Below, in pieces: positions 6,530 through 13,350 of a stretch of 13,752 bases of DNA. The translations under genes and the position numbers were made by a program. Numbering within the stretch: position 1 is the first letter of the stretch; the number at the start of each line of letters is the position of its first letter. The stretch comes from Desulfovibrio sp. UBA2564 (GTDB taxonomy: Bacteria; Desulfobacterota; Desulfovibrionia; Desulfovibrionales; Desulfovibrionaceae). Under the pieces are notes generated by a model, which searched no databases, had not been told where the DNA came from, and was given only the letters and a program-made list of their open reading frames with translations. The stretch is taken from assembly GCA_002340305.1 (NCBI GenBank), contig DDLU01000186.1, positions 1 to 13,752 of the forward strand. Reading direction: 5' to 3'.

Positions 6530-7180
6530 TTAATTTTCAGCGAGGGCTTTTAATTGCTCAAGATCAGCAACAAGCCAACGGGAACGGTCAATGCGGGTAA
6601 GAACCCCCTCACGGGTAAGGTTGTTCAGCAGGGTTGATACGGTCTGGCGGGTTGCGCCGAGAAGTGTGGAGAGCTGTTCGGTGGTCAAGTTCAGATTAAT
6701 CTCAATGCCGCCAGCAGCGGGTTTGCCGTACTGGGCAGCTTCTTTATACAGGTAAGCGCAAAGACGGGAATTAATATCTTTGAAGACCAGCCCGTCGATA
6801 ACAGAAAAAGAATTTTGCAAAATTTTACCCAGCACGCGGACCATGGTGCGGTTAAAAAGCGGAATATCAGCCATACAGCGTTTAACCGACTGCACATCAG
6901 TGGTCAGCAGCATGCCGTCTTCGTAGGCCTGCACAAAACATCCGGCATGGGTAGAATAAAGATCACCGGGACCGAGAATACCGAGAGTAAATTCCTTGGA
7001 TTCATAGGCGAGGTAGATACGTACCCTGCCCTTGGCAACGATGAAGACCAAATCCTCATCATTGTCCGGGGTAAAAATTATCGAACCTTTTTTAAAACTG
7101 CGTTCACTAAAGACACTGCGGATATCTTCAAATTCCACACGTTCAAGTTCATCCAGAAGATTGATACCGGAAAATTTCAT
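6530..7180 (-). CDS. cooA: CooA-like CO-sensing Crp/Fnr-family transcriptional activator
   Basis: The 216-residue protein follows CooA throughout: an effector domain (1-125) with KGRVRIYLAYESKEFTLGILGPGDLYSTHAGCF, a C-helix, and a helix-turn-helix (about 168-190, LSTLLGATRQTVSTLLNNL). GRVRIYLAYE-KEFTL is nearly identical to Carboxydothermus CooA as I recall it. His78 matches the haem ligand His77 of R. rubrum CooA. The redox-switch Cys75 is replaced by Ser76, and there is no Pro2 (the protein starts MKFSGIN). It should be a haem protein that binds CO and activates cooS. The gene starts 2 bases after the yihY stop with its ribosome site inside yihY, so it is the last gene of asmA-yihY-cooA rather than part of the CO operon. 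A haem-free Crp/Fnr relative is less likely. Confidence 0.9.
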   Translation of the reverse strand: MKFSGINLLDELERVEFEDIRSVFSERSFKKGSIIFTPDNDEDLVFIVAKGRVRIYLAYESKEFTLGILGPGDLYSTHAGCFVQAYEDGMLLTTDVQSVKRCMADIPLFNRTMVRVLGKILQNSFSVIDGLVFKDINSRLCAYLYKEAAQYGKPAAGGIEINLNLTTEQLSTLLGATRQTVSTLLNNLTREGVLTRIDRSRWLVADLEQLKALAEN

Positions 7181-7182
7181 AT

Positions 7183-8553
7183 TCAGCTTTCCTCGGGAGC
7201 GGGGGGTAATTTATTTAAAAACTTTTCCATATTCTGTGCGCATTCGGAAAGGGAAACATCGCAACCGCTCTCACGGATGACGGACTTAATATCTTCAAAC
7301 ATCTTCGAGACAAAAAGCATACCCGGATTATCAACCACGGCACTGGCTCCCTTACCGGAGCCGGAAAGAATGCCCATGACCTGCAACATAGTCAAATTTT
7401 GCGGGGAAACAGCAAATGAATAAACCTCACCGGCTTCTTCAGCCCCTTTAACTAGCACTCCGCTCTCCACAAATTTATCCATCAGCGGCGAGATAAAACG
7501 AACCGGAACACCCACTTCTCCTGCAAGCTCTTCCAGTTCATAAGGATGCTTGGAACTCTCAAAGCGTCTGGTCATCAAACTCAGTGCCAACAGCGAAAAT
7601 TTCTGCATATCCTCCACTCCGGCATCAGGCATGAATTTCTGCTGACGGTAGAGCATCACATTCTGCACTGCGTAACTGATCTCAGATCCCAGCAATACGA
7701 TAATCCAACTGGCGTAGAGCCAAACCAGAAAAAGCGGCAACTGCGCAAAGCTACCGTAGATAGCATTGTACTTGGTCACTCCGATCTGCCAGTTGATATA
7801 AGCCCATTGAGCCATCTGCCAGACAGTTCCCGCAACAACACCCCCCGCCAGAGCACTGGTGATTCTCACTCTCGTATTTGGCATGAAGGCGTAGATGAAA
7901 GTGAAAGAAAGCCAGATCAAAATCAGGGGGGCAAGATTTATAAAGAAACCTTCAAGCTCTGAAAGACCGTAAATACTTTCAAACTGTTGCAGCACAGCCT
8001 GTTTCTGAATGGAAACACTGACACTGGTGGCAACAATTACCGCTACCGGGCAAATGAAAATCACCGAAAAAAAATCCGTAAACTTACGCCAGAAAGTCCG
8101 CCCGCGCCGTACTTTCCAAATAATATTGAATGCTTTTTCAACTGTCCCGACAGTGGAAAGTACGGTGAACAGAAGCGTTGCCACCCCGATCCATCCAAGA
8201 GTCTGGACATTGGTATTGTCCACATACTCAAGAATTTTACCGACCACCTCTTCTCTTCCGGCAGAGACTTTGAGCAACATTTCGTGGATGTAACTTGAAT
8301 CCTGAAAGCCCATCCCTTTCATCAAGGAAAAAGCTACCGCAAGGAAGGGGACAATGGAAAGCATCGTTGTGAAGGTCAGCGCGGAAGCACGGATAATGCA
8401 TTGATCTTTAAGGAATCCCACAGTAACCAGATAAGCCACCTGAGCAAAGGTATGCAGTATTTTCAGAGGTCCGCTGACATGCGTAGAACTCCAATCCCAG
8501 ATATCCTCCAAGAAAAAATCGGAAATCCGTTGTCCAACCTTTCCACCGGTCAT
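7183..8553 (-). CDS. YihY/BrkB-family inner-membrane protein
   Basis: The 456-residue protein belongs to the YihY/BrkB family (once called 'ribonuclease BN', a misassignment). Its function is unknown, and no reaction should be inferred. About six membrane segments lie near residues 57-78, 118-138, 160-182, 203-224, 234-255 and 272-293. Family signatures are RASALTFTTMLSIVPFLAV near the first segment and YGSFAQLPLFLVWLYASW at the last. A cytoplasmic tail (about 310-456) includes a winged-helix-like stretch (LEELAGEVGVPVRFISPLMDKFVESGVLV). The ATG follows AGGGGGAT at good spacing. asmA ends 60 bases upstream with no terminator between; cooA begins 2 bases after the stop. A nested palindrome lies inside the coding region (8107-8165). 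Confidence 0.9.
   Translation of the reverse strand: MTGGKVGQRISDFFLEDIWDWSSTHVSGPLKILHTFAQVAYLVTVGFLKDQCIIRASALTFTTMLSIVPFLAVAFSLMKGMGFQDSSYIHEMLLKVSAGREEVVGKILEYVDNTNVQTLGWIGVATLLFTVLSTVGTVEKAFNIIWKVRRGRTFWRKFTDFFSVIFICPVAVIVATSVSVSIQKQAVLQQFESIYGLSELEGFFINLAPLILIWLSFTFIYAFMPNTRVRITSALAGGVVAGTVWQMAQWAYINWQIGVTKYNAIYGSFAQLPLFLVWLYASWIIVLLGSEISYAVQNVMLYRQQKFMPDAGVEDMQKFSLLALSLMTRRFESSKHPYELEELAGEVGVPVRFISPLMDKFVESGVLVKGAEEAGEVYSFAVSPQNLTMLQVMGILSGSGKGASAVVDNPGMLFVSKMFEDIKSVIRESGCDVSLSECAQNMEKFLNKLPPAPEES
8107..8165. repeat. nested palindrome inside yihY
   Basis: An 11-base perfect inverted repeat (CCGTACTTTCC at 8107-8117, its complement at 8155-8165) encloses a second palindrome, ACTGTC-cc-GACAGT (8141-8154), that abuts the right arm. 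It lies in codons for TVLSTVGTVEKAFNIIWKVR of YihY. In the mRNA it could form a closed stem with an internal hairpin. The inner part resembles CooA half-sites but its spacing is wrong. Confidence 0.5.
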
Positions 8554-8613
8554 GGCATCCCCCTGCTGAATTAAGAATAGGTAACTGCAAGCATAAAATT
8601 TTGTAGAACCATA

Positions 8614-11600
8614 TCAGAATATAAGCTTCCTGAAAAACATAAAAGATTGCTCCGGCAGACCAAGCACATCACCAAGAACATTCTCCCACCGTTCAAGGCC
8701 CTTAACCTCGACCTTCGGGTCGCTGAGTCTTCCGGTAACGGTCACGTTTACCCCGGTAATGGCATCAAGAAAAGCATTAACCAGCTTCAAATAAAGGTTG
8801 GGCAACTTAATGATATCAGCATTAACCTGGAGATTGATGGAGTCATTCGGGAAACTGAATCCACCCTTAGCCGTCGCAGTCAAATAGTCTGTTTTCAACA
8901 GATAATTACCAACATTAAATTTACCATCCTTGCCGTTAACAACGCCGGACATGATGGAAAAACGGGTCGGGCTGGGGGCTTTTTTCTCTTTAATATCCTT
9001 CTCCGCCGTGGCAACAAAAAGATAGGAACCATCAATAACTTTGAAGGCTAAGCCTCCGGTCATGGTGTTGACGAAGTCGATATTGGCAGTGGAATGGCCT
9101 TTAAGTTTGAGCGAGGCATCGGTTGTCCCCCTTACGCAATCACGCCCAACGTAATCAGCAAAAAAAAGTCCGGCCTGAAATGTTCGAACCTCGATATCCG
9201 TATCAAGTGAAACCGTTCCGTTCTTGAGGCCTAGGCCAAGCTTTCCGGCAAGGTTCCCTTCATGAAACTTACCTTTCATATTGTGGATGCCGATAACCTG
9301 ATTCTGCATATCCACGTCAGCGCTGAGTTTTGAACCCGCAAAATCAAAAATACGGAAATAATTACACTCAACCTTTCCGGTTGCATTAATCGACCCTAGC
9401 AACTCATCCGGAAACTGCCATTCCGGGAACTTGAAGTTCTCAACTTTCTGAAAACCGCTTTCCTTGTTTTTTTCAGGTTTCTTTGCTCCCGGCCCACCCA
9501 TGGCATCCGGTGGCAGGAAACGGTCTACATCCACCCGATCTCCTTTGATGACAAACTTCAGAACAGGCTTTTTGAAACTTGTAATTTGAAAAGTGGCCTC
9601 GGCCTCTGCTTCATCGAGACTGACTTTGTTTACCCGGTAAGTAAGGTTCTGCCCATTAAGCTGAAAAGAAGAATCAAGCGAGACAGTATCAAAGGCATCA
9701 TCAGCCTGAGTCTCTGGTTTATCAACGCCCAAAAGATCAAAAAATTCAGAACATGCAACTTTCGGAAGCTTCAAAACACCCTTTGCCGATGCGGTCTCTT
9801 CGCCGAGTCGGCGGGCATCAATATTTCCCTGCAAATCTATCTTGCCGCTCTTGAAAGCGAGCTTATTTAACTTCAATCTGCCGGATTTAACTGCGCCGCT
9901 TCCGGAAACTATGAGAGATACATCTTTCTTGAGAACCGGAACGCCCTTACCGCCAAGAGACAACTTAAGCGTGCCCTGCCTGATTTCTACATTTGAGGGA
10001 TCAAAACGGCTGCACAGCAAACCGCCATTAAAACTGCCCTCAAATTTACCCTGCGGTTCAAGGAAAGAACCTGACAAGTTAAGTTCAATCTTGCGGCCCA
10101 CGAGTCCTTTAGGAATATCACCAGCCAGAGGGGAAAATTTCAGCGACATTTCGGCACGCTTCACCCGTAACTTTTTCAATTCCTTGGGAACACCCTCAAA
10201 GCCGAGATCGGCAACCACGCCATTACCTTCCAGATTGGAATCAAGCTTGAGATTACGGACCAATTCACCCGGAGTGCGTCCACTGGAACGTAAGTAGTTA
10301 AGCTTTAAAGCTGCCCGTCCGGCATGAAACTTAAGGCCATCAACATTCAGCGGGATACGTGGGAGGGAAAAAGGTGAAACAGCACCATAACCATTCAAGT
10401 GCACGACATCCTGCGCACCCTTTTCGTCAAAGGCGAGATCAACCGCAAGCTTGAAATCACCATCAAGATACGACCCTTTGCCGATACTAAACCCGGCAAC
10501 ATTCGGTCCCGGTGATACCGCCAACTTTACCTGATCCAGCTTAATTCCGTCATAAGCAAAATGATCAATTTCAACCTTGCCGTTGCAGGGTATTTTCTTG
10601 ACCAGATCGGCGATAACCATATCACGCAACATGTTCTTCTGCGACTCAGGTTCAGCCTTGGCAACGGTTCCGTTGCCGTTAATATTTTTCTCAAGATCAA
10701 GAAGTTTTGCGTACGGATCAAAAATTATGGTGTCAGCGCGGACATCAAACTCAAGCCATGGATGGCGGTAATCCTTGAGCGAAAAATCGCCCTTAACAAC
10801 GGTCTCATCTACCGCAAGGACCATGTTGGATAATTCGGTCTTCTGTAAAGTGGAATGGAAATCCATCTCAAAAGAAGCCGTATTTAAAATATCATTAAAA
10901 TCCATAGGAATGGGAATCGGCGTAAATCTGGAAAATACTTTTTTGGGATCAAAGCGGGTGGATTTGAGCGATCCCCTGAAATCAGGAGCGTGATAAATAT
11001 CAGTGCAATTGGCAGAACCGGACAGACGCAATCCCGCACCACGCAGAACCAAGCCCTTAACGTCAATCATGCCCTTAACAAGATTGAAATCGAGCGAAGC
11101 TATGCCCTCAACTGCTTCCCCTTTGCCAAGCAGTTCATCGCTCTTTACTTTAAGTGCAAGAGAAGTCTCGGACAAAGACAACTGTTTTTCTTTTAATGAA
11201 AAACCGAGAAGTCCCTTGAATTCCGTTTTGGCACTCAGGTCAAGCAAATCCGTTTCAAGCATGGCACTGAGATCAAAAGCCAAAGGCATACCTTTACGCA
11301 AAAGTCCTGTGCGAACATTTACCCCTGAAACCTTAAACGAATTACCACTGCCCATGTCATTGTACGAACAGGTTGCATTAAGGACGCTCACCCCGCGAAC
11401 AGTGATGGAATTAAAATAAGAAATTCTGTCTTTCTTCTTTCCAGTATTCGCATCGGTATCGAACATGGGCAGGTTCAATGAACCGTCTTTGCGCCGATCA
11501 ATATGCAATGAAGGAGAATCAACAATAATGGTGCCTACTTCCAGATCACCACTGAGCAGAGGAATAAGGCGTATTTTGAGATCAATATCCTCAACTGTAA

Positions 11601-11868
11601 TCTGGTGGTGAGAATTTGAATCTTTAGGGGCAGATACAGTAACCGGACCGGTATCAACCCCAAGCCAGGGATAAAAAATAAGCGTGAAATTATCATGAAA
11701 ACGGACCTCACGATCCAGTTTATTACTAAGAATTCCTTCAAGCGCAATACGCGGTTCGTCGGACTCAAGATAATAGACTCCCCCGACCACCGCTGCCAGC
11801 AGACAGAAGTCAAAGGTAAAGAACAAAATCCAGAAAAGTTTTTTTACCCGCAAAAGCACAGAATACAC
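8614..11868 (-). CDS. large AsmA-family envelope protein
   Basis: The 1084-residue protein has an N-terminal membrane anchor (about 11-33) and an AsmA N-terminal domain (about 38-150, containing LDREVRFHDNFTLIFYPWLGVDTGPVTV and IDLKIRLIPLLSGDLEVGTIIVDSPSLHI). A long beta-rich repeated region follows, ending in an AsmA-like C-terminal domain (about 900-1070; GLAFKVIDGSYLF, LTATAKGGFSFPNDSINLQVNADI). The body should lie in the periplasm. Relatives (AsmA, TamB, YhdP) are bridge-like proteins implicated in lipid transport and outer-membrane balance. This one is much longer than E. coli AsmA (617) but shorter than YhdP or TamB. The start is a GTG, since an in-frame stop upstream and no ATG leave it as the farthest start. 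GTG at codon 4 is an alternative. It heads the asmA-yihY-cooA operon. Confidence 0.87.
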   Translation of the reverse strand: MYSVLLRVKKLFWILFFTFDFCLLAAVVGGVYYLESDEPRIALEGILSNKLDREVRFHDNFTLIFYPWLGVDTGPVTVSAPKDSNSHHQITVEDIDLKIRLIPLLSGDLEVGTIIVDSPSLHIDRRKDGSLNLPMFDTDANTGKKKDRISYFNSITVRGVSVLNATCSYNDMGSGNSFKVSGVNVRTGLLRKGMPLAFDLSAMLETDLLDLSAKTEFKGLLGFSLKEKQLSLSETSLALKVKSDELLGKGEAVEGIASLDFNLVKGMIDVKGLVLRGAGLRLSGSANCTDIYHAPDFRGSLKSTRFDPKKVFSRFTPIPIPMDFNDILNTASFEMDFHSTLQKTELSNMVLAVDETVVKGDFSLKDYRHPWLEFDVRADTIIFDPYAKLLDLEKNINGNGTVAKAEPESQKNMLRDMVIADLVKKIPCNGKVEIDHFAYDGIKLDQVKLAVSPGPNVAGFSIGKGSYLDGDFKLAVDLAFDEKGAQDVVHLNGYGAVSPFSLPRIPLNVDGLKFHAGRAALKLNYLRSSGRTPGELVRNLKLDSNLEGNGVVADLGFEGVPKELKKLRVKRAEMSLKFSPLAGDIPKGLVGRKIELNLSGSFLEPQGKFEGSFNGGLLCSRFDPSNVEIRQGTLKLSLGGKGVPVLKKDVSLIVSGSGAVKSGRLKLNKLAFKSGKIDLQGNIDARRLGEETASAKGVLKLPKVACSEFFDLLGVDKPETQADDAFDTVSLDSSFQLNGQNLTYRVNKVSLDEAEAEATFQITSFKKPVLKFVIKGDRVDVDRFLPPDAMGGPGAKKPEKNKESGFQKVENFKFPEWQFPDELLGSINATGKVECNYFRIFDFAGSKLSADVDMQNQVIGIHNMKGKFHEGNLAGKLGLGLKNGTVSLDTDIEVRTFQAGLFFADYVGRDCVRGTTDASLKLKGHSTANIDFVNTMTGGLAFKVIDGSYLFVATAEKDIKEKKAPSPTRFSIMSGVVNGKDGKFNVGNYLLKTDYLTATAKGGFSFPNDSINLQVNADIIKLPNLYLKLVNAFLDAITGVNVTVTGRLSDPKVEVKGLERWENVLGDVLGLPEQSFMFFRKLIF

Positions 11869-11874
11869 CCGTTT

Positions 11875-11903
11875 ATAATAATTTGGCCCCGACCCCCAAT
11901 CAA
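11875..11903 (-). promoter_or_regulatory. sigma70-type promoter of asmA
   Basis: On the minus strand TTGATT (11903-11898, 4 of 6 to consensus), a 17-base spacer and TATTAT (11880-11875, 5 of 6) form a plausible promoter just after the terminator of the DUF89 gene. The predicted start of transcription falls within a base or two of the GTG start of asmA, so the transcript would have almost no leader, or translation begins at the GTG three codons later. Confidence 0.55.
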
Positions 11904-11918
11904 TACGTTAGAACCCGA

Positions 11919-11957
11919 TAAAAAGTAAGGGAAATCCACAGGAACGGACTTCCCTTA
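11919..11957 (-). terminator. intrinsic terminator of the DUF89 gene
   Basis: Read on the minus strand, a 12-base stem (TAAGGGAAGTCC with GGATTTCCCTTA, one G-U pair; 11957-11926) with an 8-base loop is followed by CTTTTTA. It sits 8 bases after the DUF89 stop and separates that gene from asmA. Confidence 0.82.
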
Positions 11958-11964
11958 ATAAAAA

Positions 11965-12816
11965 TTATTTTTCCTGACAGAACAGCGAGGTCTTCATCGG
12001 GTGTCCGGTAACATCAGCCACTACCGGGCACTTTACTTTAAACGCATAGTAGACATCCGGCCTAACGCCCCAAAGTGACTCGAAATTACCCTGCCCTTTA
12101 CTGAGCACTACGGGCGATTCATCAAGACGGGCACGAAACTCCGGGCTGCAGCGGTTCAAAACTGTTCCGGGGGTATCAACACCGGATGTGACCACTTCGC
12201 ACAAATCGGTCATGCCCACAACCTTTGCATCAATCACTGTGGCATCATTAAGGATATTCTTACCGCGCACCGCGTAAGTCACATCAATGCCTTCATCACG
12301 CAACAGTCCGGTTAAAATCGTATCCAGCCCGATTTCCCCGGCATTATCCCCAAGTACCAGCAAAGATTTATGCTCACGCACCTCATTAAGAAATTTACCA
12401 AACGCATCACGGTCTAAACCGTGTTCAAGGTTCTCAAGCTCGTCTTCCCAGTCATATTCACCCATAACCGCGCAATCCATGTAATTGCCGATGATGGAGA
12501 CTCCCATGGCTGCAAGCAAGGGATTCTCACTGCCCTGCACTTTGACTTTTACTTCGGGCAGGAGTTTTAGAACCCGCTCATTCGCCTGCTCCTTCTGAAC
12601 CTTGAAAATATCAACTTCACCCACAAATTCTGCAACCTCACGGAAAAGCCTCCCGGCAAGAGACGGCGGGGATTCACTAAGGTTGGCAGAAACAAATCCT
12701 GCGGCCCAATGTTTTACTACTTTCTCATGAATATCCTCACGTCCGGGGCAGCTCTGCCTGATCCCGGTAAGAGCCATCTTCAAAAAACACGGCAGACAAT
12801 CCAAATGAGTTCTCAT
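11965..12816 (-). CDS. DUF89/ARMT1-like protein, putative metal-dependent phosphatase
   Basis: The protein belongs to the DUF89 family, whose studied members are metal-dependent 'damage-control' phosphatases acting on sugar phosphates and related metabolites. The substrate here is unknown. I chose the ATG at 12816 (283 residues) because AAAGG lies 7 bases before it and family members begin with a short Met-to-Cys-x2-Cys segment (MRTHLDCLPCF, Cys7 and Cys10). An ATG at 12867 would add 17 residues with no good ribosome site. Likely active-site motifs are LGDNAGEIGLD (155-165; Asp157, Asn158), ILNDAT (188-193; Asp191) and LSKGQGNFESL (238-248; Lys240). The bacterial/archaeal CXXC-bearing subgroup fits. 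It is a single-gene unit, divergent from the DUF5320 gene. Confidence 0.85.
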   Translation of the reverse strand: MRTHLDCLPCFLKMALTGIRQSCPGREDIHEKVVKHWAAGFVSANLSESPPSLAGRLFREVAEFVGEVDIFKVQKEQANERVLKLLPEVKVKVQGSENPLLAAMGVSIIGNYMDCAVMGEYDWEDELENLEHGLDRDAFGKFLNEVREHKSLLVLGDNAGEIGLDTILTGLLRDEGIDVTYAVRGKNILNDATVIDAKVVGMTDLCEVVTSGVDTPGTVLNRCSPEFRARLDESPVVLSKGQGNFESLWGVRPDVYYAFKVKCPVVADVTGHPMKTSLFCQEK

Positions 12817-12920
12817 AACTATACCTTTCCCTATCCATACAAACAGGGCTAATTTTGCTTCCAACATCCATAAAAATGGGCTGATTTTACGCCTTTACAT
12901 TGATACAAAAACAAACAAAC

Positions 12921-12936
12921 AGTGCGTTAACATACT
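12921..12936. promoter_or_regulatory. candidate activator-binding palindrome
   Basis: AGT-gc-GTTAAC-at-ACT is symmetric at 12 of 16 positions. Its centre is about 57 bases before the predicted sigma54 start site. It could be the upstream site for the sigma54 activator that such a promoter requires. This is an inference from symmetry and place only. Confidence 0.35.
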
Positions 12937-12959
12937 GAATTCACCATATTTAAAACCAA

Positions 12960-12973
12960 GGCACGGCTGTTGC
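12960..12973 (+). promoter_or_regulatory. sigma54 (RpoN) promoter of the DUF5320-MinD operon
   Basis: GGCACG-N4-TTGCT (12960-12974) fits the RpoN consensus TGGCACG-N4-TTGCW at every position but the first T. The invariant GG (12960-12961) and GC (12972-12973) are exactly 10 bases apart. Transcription should start near 12985, giving a leader of about 28 bases before the ATG at 13013. In D. vulgaris the ORP operons are known to depend on sigma54 and its partner activator, which supports the call. Confidence 0.82.
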
Positions 12974-13012
12974 TAATCTCAAAATGACTATAACTAAAAC
13001 AGAGGAGCAAAC

Positions 13013-13300
13013 ATGCCATTTACTAACAAAAATAACAATAGCTCCCAAAGGGCCGGTCGGGGACTTGGTCCTTGCGGAGCCGGAATGGCTGGGGGAAGAG
13101 GCGCAGGTCTCAGACAAAACAGCACAATGGGTATGGGCAACGGACGCGGCCAAGGGCTAGGTTTAAGACGACGGGATGGTTTCTGCCTGCGCAGGCAAAA
13201 CCAGAACCTCTATTCTGTGCAAAATACAAGTGAGCTCGAACAGCGTATTGCCAACCTTGAAGCCGAGAACCGCAGACTTAAAGCTGAAGCAAATAAATAA
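13013..13300 (+). CDS. small Gly/Arg-rich protein with C-terminal coiled coil (DUF5320-like)
   Basis: The 95-residue protein has a Gly/Arg/Asn-rich N-terminal half with GRGLGPCGAG, GGRGAGL, GMGNGRGQGLGLRRR and two cysteines (21 and 58). A short charged coiled coil follows (about 74-93, LEQRIANLEAENRRLKAEA). This layout is that of DUF5320 proteins, which commonly sit beside MinD-like ATPases and NifX/NifB-type cofactor proteins. The function is unknown. The ATG follows GAGGAG at good spacing. It is the first gene behind the sigma54 promoter and is probably the counterpart of the small first gene of the D. vulgaris orp operon (DVU2105, from memory). A terminator follows it at once. Confidence 0.75.
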   Translation: MPFTNKNNNSSQRAGRGLGPCGAGMAGGRGAGLRQNSTMGMGNGRGQGLGLRRRDGFCLRRQNQNLYSVQNTSELEQRIANLEAENRRLKAEANK

Positions 13301-13305
13301 TGAAT

Positions 13306-13336
13306 AGTTCCGGTGCAAAAGCATCGGAACTTTTTT
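13306..13336 (+). terminator. intrinsic terminator/attenuator inside the operon
   Basis: AGTTCCGGTGC-aaaa-GCATCGGAACT forms an 11-base stem with one G-U pair, followed by six Ts. It lies between the DUF5320 and MinD-like genes, and the ribosome site of the latter (AAGGA, from 13337) starts directly after the T run. It would make the small protein in excess of the ATPases, or be controlled. Confidence 0.85.
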
Positions 13337-13350
13337 AAGGAAATACATAT

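Noticed and set aside
8141..8154. ACTGTC-cc-GACAGT inside yihY as a second CooA operator
   Set aside because: The half-sites are only 2 bases apart, whereas the CooA site has 6 bases between the five-base half-sites. It is also inside a coding region.
12817..12867. Longer N-terminus for the DUF89 protein from the ATG at 12867
   Set aside because: The extra 17 residues lack family similarity and a ribosome site. The ATG at 12816 has both.
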